Origin: Clostridia bacterium
GTDB lineage: Bacteria > Bacillota > Clostridia > Oscillospirales > CAG-272
Length of the DNA stretch: 59,400 nucleotides
Reading direction: 5' to 3'
NCBI GenBank assembly: GCA_017411605.1
Contig: JAFQPR010000079.1
Location: forward strand, 1 to 59,400
Shown here: positions 40,957 through 48,806 of the stretch, one piece after another
Position numbering within the stretch: the stretch's first letter is position 1
Layout: each line of letters starts with the position of its first letter
The notes under the pieces: generated by a model
Database searches by the model: none
Told to the model about the DNA's origin: nothing
What the model saw: the letters and a program-made list of their open reading frames with translations, nothing else
Position numbers and translations under genes: made by a program

Positions 40957-41736
40957 ATGGAATTCAGAGAAAAATTAAAGAAGCTGCGCGTTTCAAAAAA
41001 CTTATCGCAGCAGGCTCTTGCCGATGCAATATTTGTCAGCAGAAGCGCCGTGGCAAAATGGGAAGCGGGGCTCGGTATGCCTTCGTTCGACTCGCTTTTG
41101 GCGCTCGAGAGATATTTCGGTGTTGAAGAGGGGTATTTTCTCACCGATAAGCCCGACGAGGTCATAGTTAAAAAGAATATTGCCGTGCGAAGGCTGTGGA
41201 CGGCAGTCGGTGTGGCAAGCTTTGTATTTTTGTTTTTATTCTCGGTGCTGCTTATGGTGTAGGTAATGTGCGACTCCTACGGACTTACATCGAAAATGGC
41301 AGCAGGAAGCGTGTTTTATGACAACGATTGTATACATAACGACGATTATGACATCTATTACAGCACAATGGACATATATCAAGGCGAAGGCGAAAGCAGG
41401 GAAAAGATAGGCGAATATATCCATGCGTTTCGCCCCGTGCGTAAGCTTGCGATAGGCTACGGAGTCTTCGAGGAGGATTATACCTACCGTAAGTTTTACG
41501 ACAAAGACGGGTATTTGGGAATTATCTATTCCATAAAAGGCAAGGGGTGCTATTATAACATAATCGAGATAAAGCATAATACGTTCCCCGCCGACTTACT
41601 TCTGTTTGATAAAATAATTGTCAACGGCAAGGAATACGACGCCACGTACAATTCCTATTTTGTTACGGACGAAAAGCCAACGTCACTCACGGTAGGGAAT
41701 ACCGAACTCAGAATAGGCCCGTTGGAGTACAAATAA
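40957..41736 (+). pseudogene. XRE-type HTH regulator with membrane helix, split by an in-frame TAG
   Basis: The first ORF (40957-41262, 101 residues, SD TTTGGAGG) has an XRE HTH (LSQQALADAIFVSRSAVAKW) and one membrane helix near its end (VGVASFVFLFLFSVLLMV). A TAG at 41260-41262 stops it. The same frame continues with GTA ATG for 156 more codons, an acidic, tyrosine-rich domain expected outside the cell (41266-41736). A single nonsense codon therefore separates the cytoplasmic and extracellular halves of what looks like one protein. A restart at ATG 41266 has no proper SD. trmK and the DUF3267 gene in this window end in TAG, so TAG is a normal stop here. Confidence 0.7.
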
Positions 41737-41768
41737 AAGTGTATGGCTCCATACGAGCTGCGCTTGCT

Positions 41769-41866
41769 GAGTGTACGAGTCCGGGGCAGGCAGAAAAAGA
41801 AAAGCACCCAAAAGGGCAATGTCATTAAATTAACTTGATGACATTGCACAACCAAGGTGCTTTTTT
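41769..41866 (+). terminator. tRNA-tail-like sequence plus complex terminator, copy 1
   Basis: GAGTGTACGAGTCC (41769-41782) is followed by CAGAAAAAGAAAAGCACC, as at 48061 and 48441. An outer stem (AAAAGCACC 41800-41808 with GGTGCTTTTTT 41856-41866) encloses an inner stem (GCAATGTCAT 41816-41825 with ATGACATTGC 41838-41847). The first part resembles the 3' end of the tRNA-Glu at 48507-48581. Confidence 0.65.
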
Positions 41867-41978
41867 GGTGAACCATACCCGAGGCTAAATCGAACTTGAT
41901 TTATGAGGTTACTACTACGCATTTATGCCAGCCATAGATAAAATAACGCGCTAATACGAAGAATTTTGGTCAAATCTA

Positions 41979-42007
41979 TTGACATTGTATCGCAATTGCG
42001 ATATAAT
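41979..42007 (+). promoter_or_regulatory. Promoter of the antitoxin RNA
   Basis: TTGACA (41979-41984), 17 bases, TATAAT (42002-42007): a consensus sigma-A promoter. Transcription would start near 42014. Confidence 0.8.
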
Positions 42008-42013
42008 AATAAC

Positions 42014-42100
42014 GGAGAGCACCGATGACGGTTGCTTCCAATGAAATTGATTAAGAAATAACCGCTTTCAGTTTGGTCGCTGGGCGGTTATTTCTTTTTC
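42014..42100 (+). ncRNA. Probable antitoxin RNA of a type I toxin-antitoxin locus
   Basis: About 87 nt from the predicted start to the terminator (AGAAATAACCGC with GCGGTTATTTCT, 42055-42096). No SD-led ORF is present. Its 3' end overlaps the end of the toxin mRNA from the opposite strand, so the two transcripts share a complementary terminator hairpin. Its 5' part contains GAGCACC and GGTTGCTTCC, which also occur in the same sense in the toxin leader. Confidence 0.65.
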
Positions 42101-42194
42101 ATTTGCGGTCATTGAAGTATTTAAACAACAAGTCGGCAAAAGCGATAAATATGCTGATAATCATTAACAGTTGAGTTAAGGTTATGTATTCCAT
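42099..42194 (-). CDS. Holin-like type I toxin peptide
   Basis: 31 residues from ATG 42194, strong SD GGGAGG eight bases upstream. MEYITLTQLLMIISIFIAFA is one membrane helix, followed by a charged tail (KYFNDRK). This pattern (MEY.TL..L, one helix, basic end) is that of the putative holin-like toxins of Bacillota. The leader of about 105 nt can fold, and the convergent RNA provides a complementary 3' end. Such peptides damage the membrane when the antitoxin RNA is lost. It is near a possible island edge, where these modules often stabilise DNA. Confidence 0.75.
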   Translation of the reverse strand: MEYITLTQLLMIISIFIAFADLLFKYFNDRK

Positions 42195-42305
42195 ATTATC
42201 AACCTCCCTTCCTTGTAGTGAAGGGAGTAAAAATATGCTCCCCTCCGAAAAAGGAAGCAACCGCCACCGTATATGGTGCTCTACGGGTACTTTCGTACCG
42301 AGAAT

Positions 42306-42334
42306 ATTATACCGTAATCGACGTATTAAGTCAA
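42306..42334 (-). promoter_or_regulatory. Promoter of the toxin mRNA
   Basis: On the minus strand: TTGACT (42334-42329), 17 bases, TATAAT (42311-42306). Transcription would start near 42299, giving a leader of about 105 nt. Confidence 0.75.
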
Positions 42335-42397
42335 GTCATTACATAAAATAATTGAGAGCAAAAAGTTCACATTTAAATATAAATTTGCGCGTAAATA

Positions 42398-42426
42398 TTT
42401 ACTTTTTATAAAAAGCGTGATATAAT
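42398..42426 (+). promoter_or_regulatory. Promoter of the surface-protein gene
   Basis: TTTACT (42398-42403), 17 bases, TATAAT (42421-42426). Transcription would start near 42433, giving a leader of about 170 nt. Confidence 0.7.
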
Positions 42427-42432
42427 AGGTAT

Positions 42433-42594
42433 GCGACGTAATTTAATATTCTTAACTCAAGGGTGTACTATGCCATTTTAGTACTCCCACCTTTTCATAT
42501 TCTTGAGTTAAGATATTATGAAAATTGCGTCGCGGCAAGGTTGGGTACATAATGGGGTGCGCTCGCTTTGTGGGCGCACTTTTTGTTTTGTAGG
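42433..42594 (+). promoter_or_regulatory. Structured leader with terminator-like hairpin before the surface-protein gene
   Basis: AATATTCTTAACTCAAG pairs with CTTGAGTTAAGATATT (one unpaired base), and an outer stem joins GCGACGTAATTT to AAAATTGCGTCGC. GTGCGC (42557-42562) then pairs with GCGCAC (42574-42579), followed by TTTTTGTTTT, an intrinsic terminator. The SD TAGGAGA comes right after the T-run. Order of fold, terminator, SD suggests attenuation. I cannot match it to a known riboswitch class. Confidence 0.6.
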
Positions 42595-42604
42595 AGAATA
42601 AAAA

Positions 42605-45600
42605 ATGAGTAAAGTAAGCGTATTGTTTAAAAAAATCGTATCGTGGATTGCGGTAAATAAAACTAAAAGCATAATTATTGGAAGTATCGCGTCTGTTGCA
42701 ATTTGCGGAACGGCAGTGGGTATATCTATTGCTAATAAAGGCGATGACGTATCCGTTTGTCAGCATGTCGATTCCGATAACAATTCGCTTTGTGATAACT
42801 GTGGCGAGAGCTATACCGACGGCAAGGATATAGACGATAGCGTTCCTTGCCAACATAGAGATGCAGATGATAACTCGCTTTGCGATAAGTGTGGAGAGCG
42901 CTATACCGACGGTAAAGACGTTGAGGGTAGCACACCCTGCTCGCACAGAGATGCAGACGATAACTCGCTCTGCGACAAGTGCGGTGAAAGCTATACCGAC
43001 GGTTCAACGCCTGATGCACCTGTTAACAGCATCACACTTGATAAAGCAGTCGCTAACATTGAGGTTGGTGATACCGTTACGTTGAACGTTCTTTTTAAAC
43101 CCGAAAATGCTACGGATAAAAATATAACCTGGATAAGCTCTGATAGCACGATTGCACTCGTAAACAACGGCATTGTTGTTGGAGTTAAAACGGGAACTAC
43201 AACGATAATCGCAATGACAGCAAACGGCAAGACCGCAACTTGTCTTATTAACGTATCTCCGAAAACCTATTATGCCGAAAGTATAACGCTGAACAAAGCT
43301 TCCGTTGAGCTTCCTATTGGCTATACCGATACGTTAACAGCGATGGTATTGCCCGATTATACAACCGATAAAAGCGTAATTTGGTCAAGCTCTGACTCGA
43401 GCATAGCTAAAGTCGAAAACGGTGTTGTCACCGCTCTTTCCACAGGAACAGTAACCATAACCGCTACCACAACTAACGGAAAGAGCGCAACCTGTACCGT
43501 TAAGTCGCTGTTTATACCGGCAACCGATATTATAATCAACGAGCAGCTTATCTACGTTAATGCAGGTGAAAACAAAGCGGTAAATGCGACAACAGTTCCC
43601 GAAAATGCAACCGTAACCTCGCTCATTTGTTCAAGCTCCGATACAAGCATCGCAACCGTTAACGACGGTATTATTACCGGTGTTTCTGACGGTATTGCAA
43701 TTATCACGGTTTCAACTGCAGACGGAACTATATCAAAGAGCTTTAACGTTGTTGTTGAAAACAGCGCTGAAATAATATACACCTCTTATGGCTCTGGATA
43801 TTCCGTAACGGGTATCAACAAATGCACGGAGACATTGATTATCCCCGACACCTACAAGGGTAAGCCGGTAACCTCGATTTCAGCTAACGTATTCGGCACG
43901 GAATGCAGAATTATTAAAAAACTTTATATTGGCAATAACATAACCACCTTGCCTGACGGTATATTCAGAAATTGCACTAATCTCGAAACGCTTTACGTAC
44001 CCAACGTAAAATACGATTATATAGGCGATCTTTTTGGTAGCGTTCAAACAGAATATATAGGTACAGCTGATGATTTTGTAAATGAAACCTTGAATGGAAC
44101 TGGAGATTGGATCTATTACGGCGATAGCTGGCTTTCGGTTGACGGGGTTTATGTTTACGTAGAGGCTCTCCACCTTTCCAATAATAATATTCTTTCATGG
44201 CAGAGTGCAGATATTAACGGTTATTATATGAGCGTTCCGAGGAAAGTTTTATTAACTGCCTACTACATTCCAAAATCATTAGTTAACATTTATAACAAAA
44301 ACCAAAGTGCGATAACAGTTGAATCGGATTCTGCTTGCTTGGATAAAGTAAAAGATTTGAGAGTGAGCATCAACGGAGAAAGCTTATCGAAAACTCTCGC
44401 AGAGGTTATTTCTCTTTCTGATGTTGAGAAAATAAAATCCCCCGGTACGCATAGCTTAAAGGTATACTATGGCGGGTTCGTCTGCGAGGTATCAATAACC
44501 GTAACCGAACATACGGCTTCTGCCGCAGTGCAGGAAAATTACGTTGATTCAAATTGCACGGAAGACGGATCATACGATAGCGTAACCTATTGCTACTCTT
44601 GCAACAAAGAGCTTTCGAGAACAGCCAAAACGGTTGATGCAAAAGGGCACTCACCAAAAGCGGCGGTAGAAGAAAATCGAGTAGAAGCGAGCTGCACCGA
44701 GGACGGCGGATACGATACGGTAATCTATTGCTCCGTATGTAATGACGAGGTAAAGCGTACGCATACTGTCATTCAGAAAAAGGGGCACTCATCAAAGGTT
44801 GCAGTAGAAGAAAATCGAGTTGAGGCAACTTGTACTAAGGATGGACATTACGATAGTGTGGTTTATTGTTCAACTTGCAACAACGAAGTTTCGAGAGAAA
44901 CGAAAACAATCACAAAACTCGGTCATTCGCCCAAATCTGCTGTAGAAGAAAATAGGGTTGAAAAAACTTGTAGTACAGATGGTCACTATGATAGTGTTAT
45001 TTACTGTGGAAGATGTAATGAAGAATTATCAAGAAATACGATAACGATTCCTGCAGCACACACTCCCAAGGTAGCCGTACAAGAAAACAGAGTTGAAGCA
45101 ACCTGTACCGAGGATGGTCATTACGATAGTGTTGTTTATTGCTCAAATTGCAACGGTGAGGTTTCAAGAGAAACGAAAACAATCACAAAACTCGGTCATT
45201 CGCCCAAATCTGCTGTAGAAGAAAATAGGGTTGAAAAAACTTGTAGCATAGACGGTCACTATGATAGCGTAATTTACTGCGGAAGATGCGATGATGAATT
45301 ATCGAGAAATACGATAACTATTCCCGCAGCACACACTCCCAAGGTAGCCGTACAAGAAAACAGAGTTGAAGCAACATGTACCGAGGACGGTCATTACGAT
45401 AGTGTTGTTTATTGCTCAACTTGTAACGGCGAGCTTTCCAGAGAAACAAATCCTATCACAAAGCTCGGGCATTCACCAAAATCCGCTGTAGAAGAAAAAC
45501 GCATTGAAGCAACTTGCACCGAAGATGGGCATTACGATATCGTAGTTTATTGTAACAGATGTGACGGTGAGGTTACGAGAGAAACAATAACGCTTACAAA

Positions 45601-47044
45601 GTTTGGTCATTCGCCGAAGTCAGCAATCGAAGAAAACAGAGTTGAAGCTACCTGCGCCGAAGACGGACACTATGACAGCGTCATTTATTGCAGCGAATGT
45701 AACGTTGAGGTTTCAAGAGAAAAGATTAATATACCTAAGGCTCACAAATATACAATTGGCTCTTGTATATTTTGTGGTGGATTGGAAAGTTCTCCCGGAC
45801 TTTCATTTACCTTGAATTTAGATGGTGCAAGTTATTCCTTGACAGGAAAAGGGTCCTTTAGTGGTTCAAACCTTGTTATCGATATATACAACAACTTACC
45901 AGTCACAAGCATCGGCGTGGAAGCGTTCAGTGATTGCACAAGCCTTACGAGCGTGACTATTGGAAACAGTGTCACAAGCATCGGAGATGATGCGTTCGAA
46001 TATTGCAAAAATCTTACAAGCGTATATATCATGGATATAGCGGCATGGTGCAATATATCATTTGGTAGTTATAATGCAAATCCGCTATATTATGCAGATT
46101 ATCTGTATCTTAACGGAGAACTTGTAACAGAGCTTGTAATCCCCGATAGTGTCATAAGCATCGACAATTATGCGTTCTATAGTTGCGACAGCCTTACGAG
46201 CGTGACAATCGGAAACGGTGTCACAAGCATCGGCGTGGAAGCGTTCAAGGGGTGCACAAGCCTTACGAACGTGACAATTGGAAACAACGTCACAAACATC
46301 GGGAATTCTGCGTTCTATTATTGCACAAGCCTTACGAACGTGACAATTGGAAACAACGTCACAAACATCGGGAATTCTGCGTTCTATTATTGCACAAGCC
46401 TTGCGAGCGTGACGATAGGAAACGGCGTCACCAGCATCGGAAAGTATGCGTTCTATTATTGCGGCAGTCTTACGAGCGTAGTAATCGGAGATAGCGTCAC
46501 AAGCATCAGAGGGTATGCGTTCGAATATTGCAAAAATCTTACAAGCGTAACTATCGGAAATAGTGTTGCAAACATCGGAGCTGATGCGTTCAAAGGTTGC
46601 TACAAACTGGTAGAAGTAATAGATCATTCATCTCTTGGTATTATTAAAGGAAGCTCTTCAAACGGATACGTAGGCTATTATGCAAAAGAGGTGCATACTG
46701 GTGAAAGCAAGATAAAAACTCTTAACGAATATCTCTTCTATAGGTATAACGAAGTAAATTATCTCCTCGTTTACGTAGGCGACGAAAAAGAGCTTGTACT
46801 TCCAGAAAGCTATAACGGTAATAATTATGGAATCTACGACTATGCTTTCTGTGATTGCTCAAGCCTTACCAGTGTGGTAATCCCGGATAGCGTAACAAGC
46901 ATAGGTTCTTATGCGTTCTCGACTTGCTATAGCCTTACGAGCATAAAATATCGTGGCACAGCGGCACAGTGGAAGGCTATTACAAAGGGCATTTATTGGA
47001 TCAGTGGCGACTGCACTATAACCTACAATTACACAGAAAATTAA
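42605..47044 (+). CDS. Large surface protein with Big2, Cys-rich and BspA-type LRR repeats
   Basis: 1479 residues. A membrane helix at about 24-43 anchors or exports it. Then: three repeats of about 27 residues with CxH and LCDxCGESYTDG (53-135); three Big2 domains (140-385, for example IVVGVKTGTTTIIA); a first LRR-like part (395-470); nine repeats of about 45 residues beginning HSPKSAVEENRVE and holding CxxC (635-1048); and BspA-like LRR_5 repeats with the SLTSVTIGNSVTSIG pattern (1098-1332), ending near 1460. The Cys pairs may bind metal or form disulfides. No LPXTG is present. Such proteins bind host or bacterial surfaces. Confidence 0.85.
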   Translation: MSKVSVLFKKIVSWIAVNKTKSIIIGSIASVAICGTAVGISIANKGDDVSVCQHVDSDNNSLCDNCGESYTDGKDIDDSVPCQHRDADDNSLCDKCGERYTDGKDVEGSTPCSHRDADDNSLCDKCGESYTDGSTPDAPVNSITLDKAVANIEVGDTVTLNVLFKPENATDKNITWISSDSTIALVNNGIVVGVKTGTTTIIAMTANGKTATCLINVSPKTYYAESITLNKASVELPIGYTDTLTAMVLPDYTTDKSVIWSSSDSSIAKVENGVVTALSTGTVTITATTTNGKSATCTVKSLFIPATDIIINEQLIYVNAGENKAVNATTVPENATVTSLICSSSDTSIATVNDGIITGVSDGIAIITVSTADGTISKSFNVVVENSAEIIYTSYGSGYSVTGINKCTETLIIPDTYKGKPVTSISANVFGTECRIIKKLYIGNNITTLPDGIFRNCTNLETLYVPNVKYDYIGDLFGSVQTEYIGTADDFVNETLNGTGDWIYYGDSWLSVDGVYVYVEALHLSNNNILSWQSADINGYYMSVPRKVLLTAYYIPKSLVNIYNKNQSAITVESDSACLDKVKDLRVSINGESLSKTLAEVISLSDVEKIKSPGTHSLKVYYGGFVCEVSITVTEHTASAAVQENYVDSNCTEDGSYDSVTYCYSCNKELSRTAKTVDAKGHSPKAAVEENRVEASCTEDGGYDTVIYCSVCNDEVKRTHTVIQKKGHSSKVAVEENRVEATCTKDGHYDSVVYCSTCNNEVSRETKTITKLGHSPKSAVEENRVEKTCSTDGHYDSVIYCGRCNEELSRNTITIPAAHTPKVAVQENRVEATCTEDGHYDSVVYCSNCNGEVSRETKTITKLGHSPKSAVEENRVEKTCSIDGHYDSVIYCGRCDDELSRNTITIPAAHTPKVAVQENRVEATCTEDGHYDSVVYCSTCNGELSRETNPITKLGHSPKSAVEEKRIEATCTEDGHYDIVVYCNRCDGEVTRETITLTKFGHSPKSAIEENRVEATCAEDGHYDSVIYCSECNVEVSREKINIPKAHKYTIGSCIFCGGLESSPGLSFTLNLDGASYSLTGKGSFSGSNLVIDIYNNLPVTSIGVEAFSDCTSLTSVTIGNSVTSIGDDAFEYCKNLTSVYIMDIAAWCNISFGSYNANPLYYADYLYLNGELVTELVIPDSVISIDNYAFYSCDSLTSVTIGNGVTSIGVEAFKGCTSLTNVTIGNNVTNIGNSAFYYCTSLTNVTIGNNVTNIGNSAFYYCTSLASVTIGNGVTSIGKYAFYYCGSLTSVVIGDSVTSIRGYAFEYCKNLTSVTIGNSVANIGADAFKGCYKLVEVIDHSSLGIIKGSSSNGYVGYYAKEVHTGESKIKTLNEYLFYRYNEVNYLLVYVGDEKELVLPESYNGNNYGIYDYAFCDCSSLTSVVIPDSVTSIGSYAFSTCYSLTSIKYRGTAAQWKAITKGIYWISGDCTITYNYTEN

Positions 47045-47153
47045 ATTGAATTTTAAAGAAATGATGGGACAGGGAAACTCTTTCCTAAATACGCAAAAAA
47101 ATATTAGTCGTTTTGCAAAAAATAACAGAAATTAAAATCAAAGGAGAATATTT

Positions 47154-47363
47154 ATGTCAAGTAGAGAAGTTATCAACTATGGGAGCGTGAAACAATGTAT
47201 AGATGCAGAGGCAAGAAGGGTTAGTAGAGAAAACTTGGACGGAATTAAAACCGAAAACGAAAAATATTTTTTGCGAGCTTGGTGCAAAAAGCAGTGTGAG
47301 TGGTGCGATGCGAAGTTCGGGGTTGAAAACTGTTGCTTTTCAACCGACGATGATCTTGGATAG
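47154..47363 (+). CDS. Small cysteine-rich protein, unknown
   Basis: 69 residues, SD AAAGGAG. CKKQCEWCDAKFG and NCC suggest metal binding or disulfides; the rest is charged. It stops with TAG. No family recognised. It may be part of the variable region after the surface protein. Confidence 0.5.
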   Translation: MSSREVINYGSVKQCIDAEARRVSRENLDGIKTENEKYFLRAWCKKQCEWCDAKFGVENCCFSTDDDLG

Positions 47364-47374
47364 GGAGAAAAAAT

Positions 47375-47658
47375 ATGAACTATAATGCACACGATATAGC
47401 GTATGAAATAGAGAAAAATGATGAAAAACATTTATGGCTTCGTTCGATCGGAGTGAAACGATTTTTGACGCAGACCGGATGGAGGAAGAAACTTTTTATG
47501 AATGTATAGCTTTGATATTGAACTTAATCGGAAATGATAAATCTATCGATTTTTTAAATAAGATAAATGTCTATAAAAGTGAAAATATGAATGTTATTCC
47601 TAATTTTGTAAAACTATTCGTCGAATTTAAAACTTGTTTAATAAGCGAGCAAACATAA
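47375..47658 (+). pseudogene. Small gene broken by a probable 1-base deletion
   Basis: ATG 47375 (SD AGGGAGAA) opens MNYNAHDIAYEIEKNDEK and soon ends in another frame. The frame from 47434 (MASFDRSETIFDADRMEEET) continues for 74 codons. One added base in the A-run at 47424-47428 would join them as one protein of about 94 residues (NDEKTFMASFDRSET...). The second half alone, without an SD, is unlikely to be translated. Confidence 0.5.
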
Positions 47659-47703
47659 TATCGTTTATTAAAATACAGGACTACAGATATATCTATCATT
47701 TTT

Positions 47704-47795
47704 TACCTCTCGATTTTTATGATAGAATAGCTATAACAAATTTTGTCTATTAAGATATTAAAATGCAAAAATATTAGCCATAAAATCGAGAGGTA
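47704..47795. repeat. Inverted repeat of 17-18 bases with a 57-base loop
   Basis: TACCTCTCGATTTTTATG (47704-47721) pairs with CATAAAATCGAGAGGTA (47779-47795), one base missing. The loop is AT-rich with no ORF. It could be a small non-autonomous element or a transcript fold; I see no clear direct repeat outside. Confidence 0.5.
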
Positions 47796-47868
47796 TATAT
47801 AAATAATTGGCATTAATTTTTCTCCAAAAAACTTTTATGAAAAAATAAAAATTTTCCTTCAAAAGTTG

Positions 47869-48112
47869 TTGACAGAATTTTTTAATGTGCTATAATATAT
47901 CCACCGTACCGCAATCCGCTAGCGTGCGGAGAGTTTGCGGCAAACGTACCGTTTTAGTGCTACGCGTTCGTATTCCCACGCACAACGCGGGATACCGCCG
48001 ACGGCGGTATGCGAACCCAGCGCAAAGCGCCTACGGCGCATGCGCCGGGTGAGATTCCACGTACGAGTTGCTAACACACAGAAAAAAGAAAAGCACCACG
48101 ATTGTGGTGCTT
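47869..48112 (+). ncRNA. Hairpin-rich untranslated transcript (predicted)
   Basis: Promoter TTGACA (47869-47874), 16 bases, TATAAT (47891-47896). The next 215 bases hold successive hairpins: CCGCA...TGCGG, TCCC...GGGA, TACCGCC-GAC-GGCGGTA (47993-48009), GCGC-AAA-GCGC, GCGCC-TAC-GGCGC and GGCGCATGCGCC. The end (GTACGAGTTGCTAACACACAG, 48061-48081, split here only for naming) resembles a tRNA 3' end, and a strong terminator (AAGCACCAC-GATT-GTGGTGCTT, 48091-48112) follows. No SD-led ORF is present. It could be a decayed tRNA-derived RNA carrying a hairpin array. Confidence 0.5.
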
Positions 48113-48122
48113 TCTTGGTGCA

Positions 48123-48139
48123 TACCGCCGACGGCGGTA
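48123..48139. repeat. Second copy of the palindrome TACCGCC-GAC-GGCGGTA
   Basis: Identical to 47993-48009 within the predicted transcript, 130 bases downstream and just after its terminator. An exact 17-base palindrome occurring twice suggests a small dispersed hairpin unit. Confidence 0.7.
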
Positions 48140-48206
48140 TATTGCCAGCTCGGAGATGAAAGTTATTATTTTGAAAAACGAATTGATTAGATAAAAGCAC
48201 AAACCC

Positions 48207-48506
48207 GAGCGGCAAACTCGTACGGGAATTTGCGGCGCAACAAACAGAGCATTAATGGGAGCTGAAGCGCATTGGTAAAAGCGAAATTATAATGGAACTG
48301 CAATGTTTCGCTAGGCGAAACCACGCGCCGCAATGTTTCGAACCCATAGCGCGCTTGAACAAATACAAAAAGGTTGACAAAGCATAAATTAGCACGTAAG
48401 TACAATGTAAAACTTAAAGCTTATGCGCGCTGTGTTCGATGAGTGTACGAGTCCCTAACACGCAGAAAAAAAGAAAAGCACCACGATTGTGGTGCTTTCT
48501 GCGTGT
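48207..48506. repeat. tRNA-Glu 3'-end fragments and inverted duplicate
   Basis: ACTCGTACGGGAAT at 48208 matches the T-arm side of the intact tRNA at 48511. GAGTGTACGAGTCCC with CTAACACGCAGAAA (48441-48468) is an inverted copy of the tRNA 3' end and following bases, so 48444-48520 forms one large palindrome around the terminator core GCACCAC-GATT-GTGGTGC. Together with 41769 and 48061 this makes several tRNA-Glu 3'-end relics in 6.8 kb. No gene is seen in the rest of this stretch. Confidence 0.6.
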
Positions 48507-48581
48507 TGGTGACTCGTACGGGAATCGAACCCATGTTTTCAGCGTGAGAGGCTGATGTCTTAGCCGCTTGACCAACGAGCC
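48507..48581 (-). tRNA. tRNA-Glu (anticodon CTC)
   Basis: 75 nt including encoded CCA. Acceptor stem GGCTCGT with ACGAGTC (one G-U pair), anticodon stem TCAGC/GCTGA around loop CTCTCAC (anticodon CTC), T loop GGTTCGATTCC. The terminator downstream on the minus strand is the AAGCACCAC hairpin at about 48476-48500. Confidence 0.85.
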
Positions 48582-48734
48582 ATATTAAGTTTTTATTTGC
48601 GCCGTTCGTTTAACGCCTAGATATTGTATCATATTATTTTTGCTTTGTCAACCCCTTTTTGAAAAATATTTTCTTTTTTGTCAAAAATGAATCGGGGTTG
48701 TCAAGGCTTCTTACTAATAATAAAAGTTAATAAT

Positions 48735-48775
48735 AAAAGGAGCCGATCGTGCGTCGTTGTGCTGTCGGCTCCCTT
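48735..48775 (-). terminator. Terminator after prfB
   Basis: On the minus strand GGAGCCGA (48772-48765) pairs with TCGGCTCC (48746-48739), followed by TTTTATT. It lies about 30 bases beyond the prfB stop. Confidence 0.75.
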
Positions 48776-48806
48776 GATACTGCTATGGGATTTATTTGTT
48801 TGCGAA

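Noticed and set aside
41260-41262. TAG reassigned to an amino acid in this genome
   Set aside because: trmK, the DUF3267 gene and the 69-codon ORF end in TAG at sensible places, so TAG acts as a stop; the HTH split is a local feature.
42433-42594. c-di-GMP, THF or preQ1 riboswitch
   Set aside because: I looked for the conserved core sequences of these classes in the leader and did not find them.
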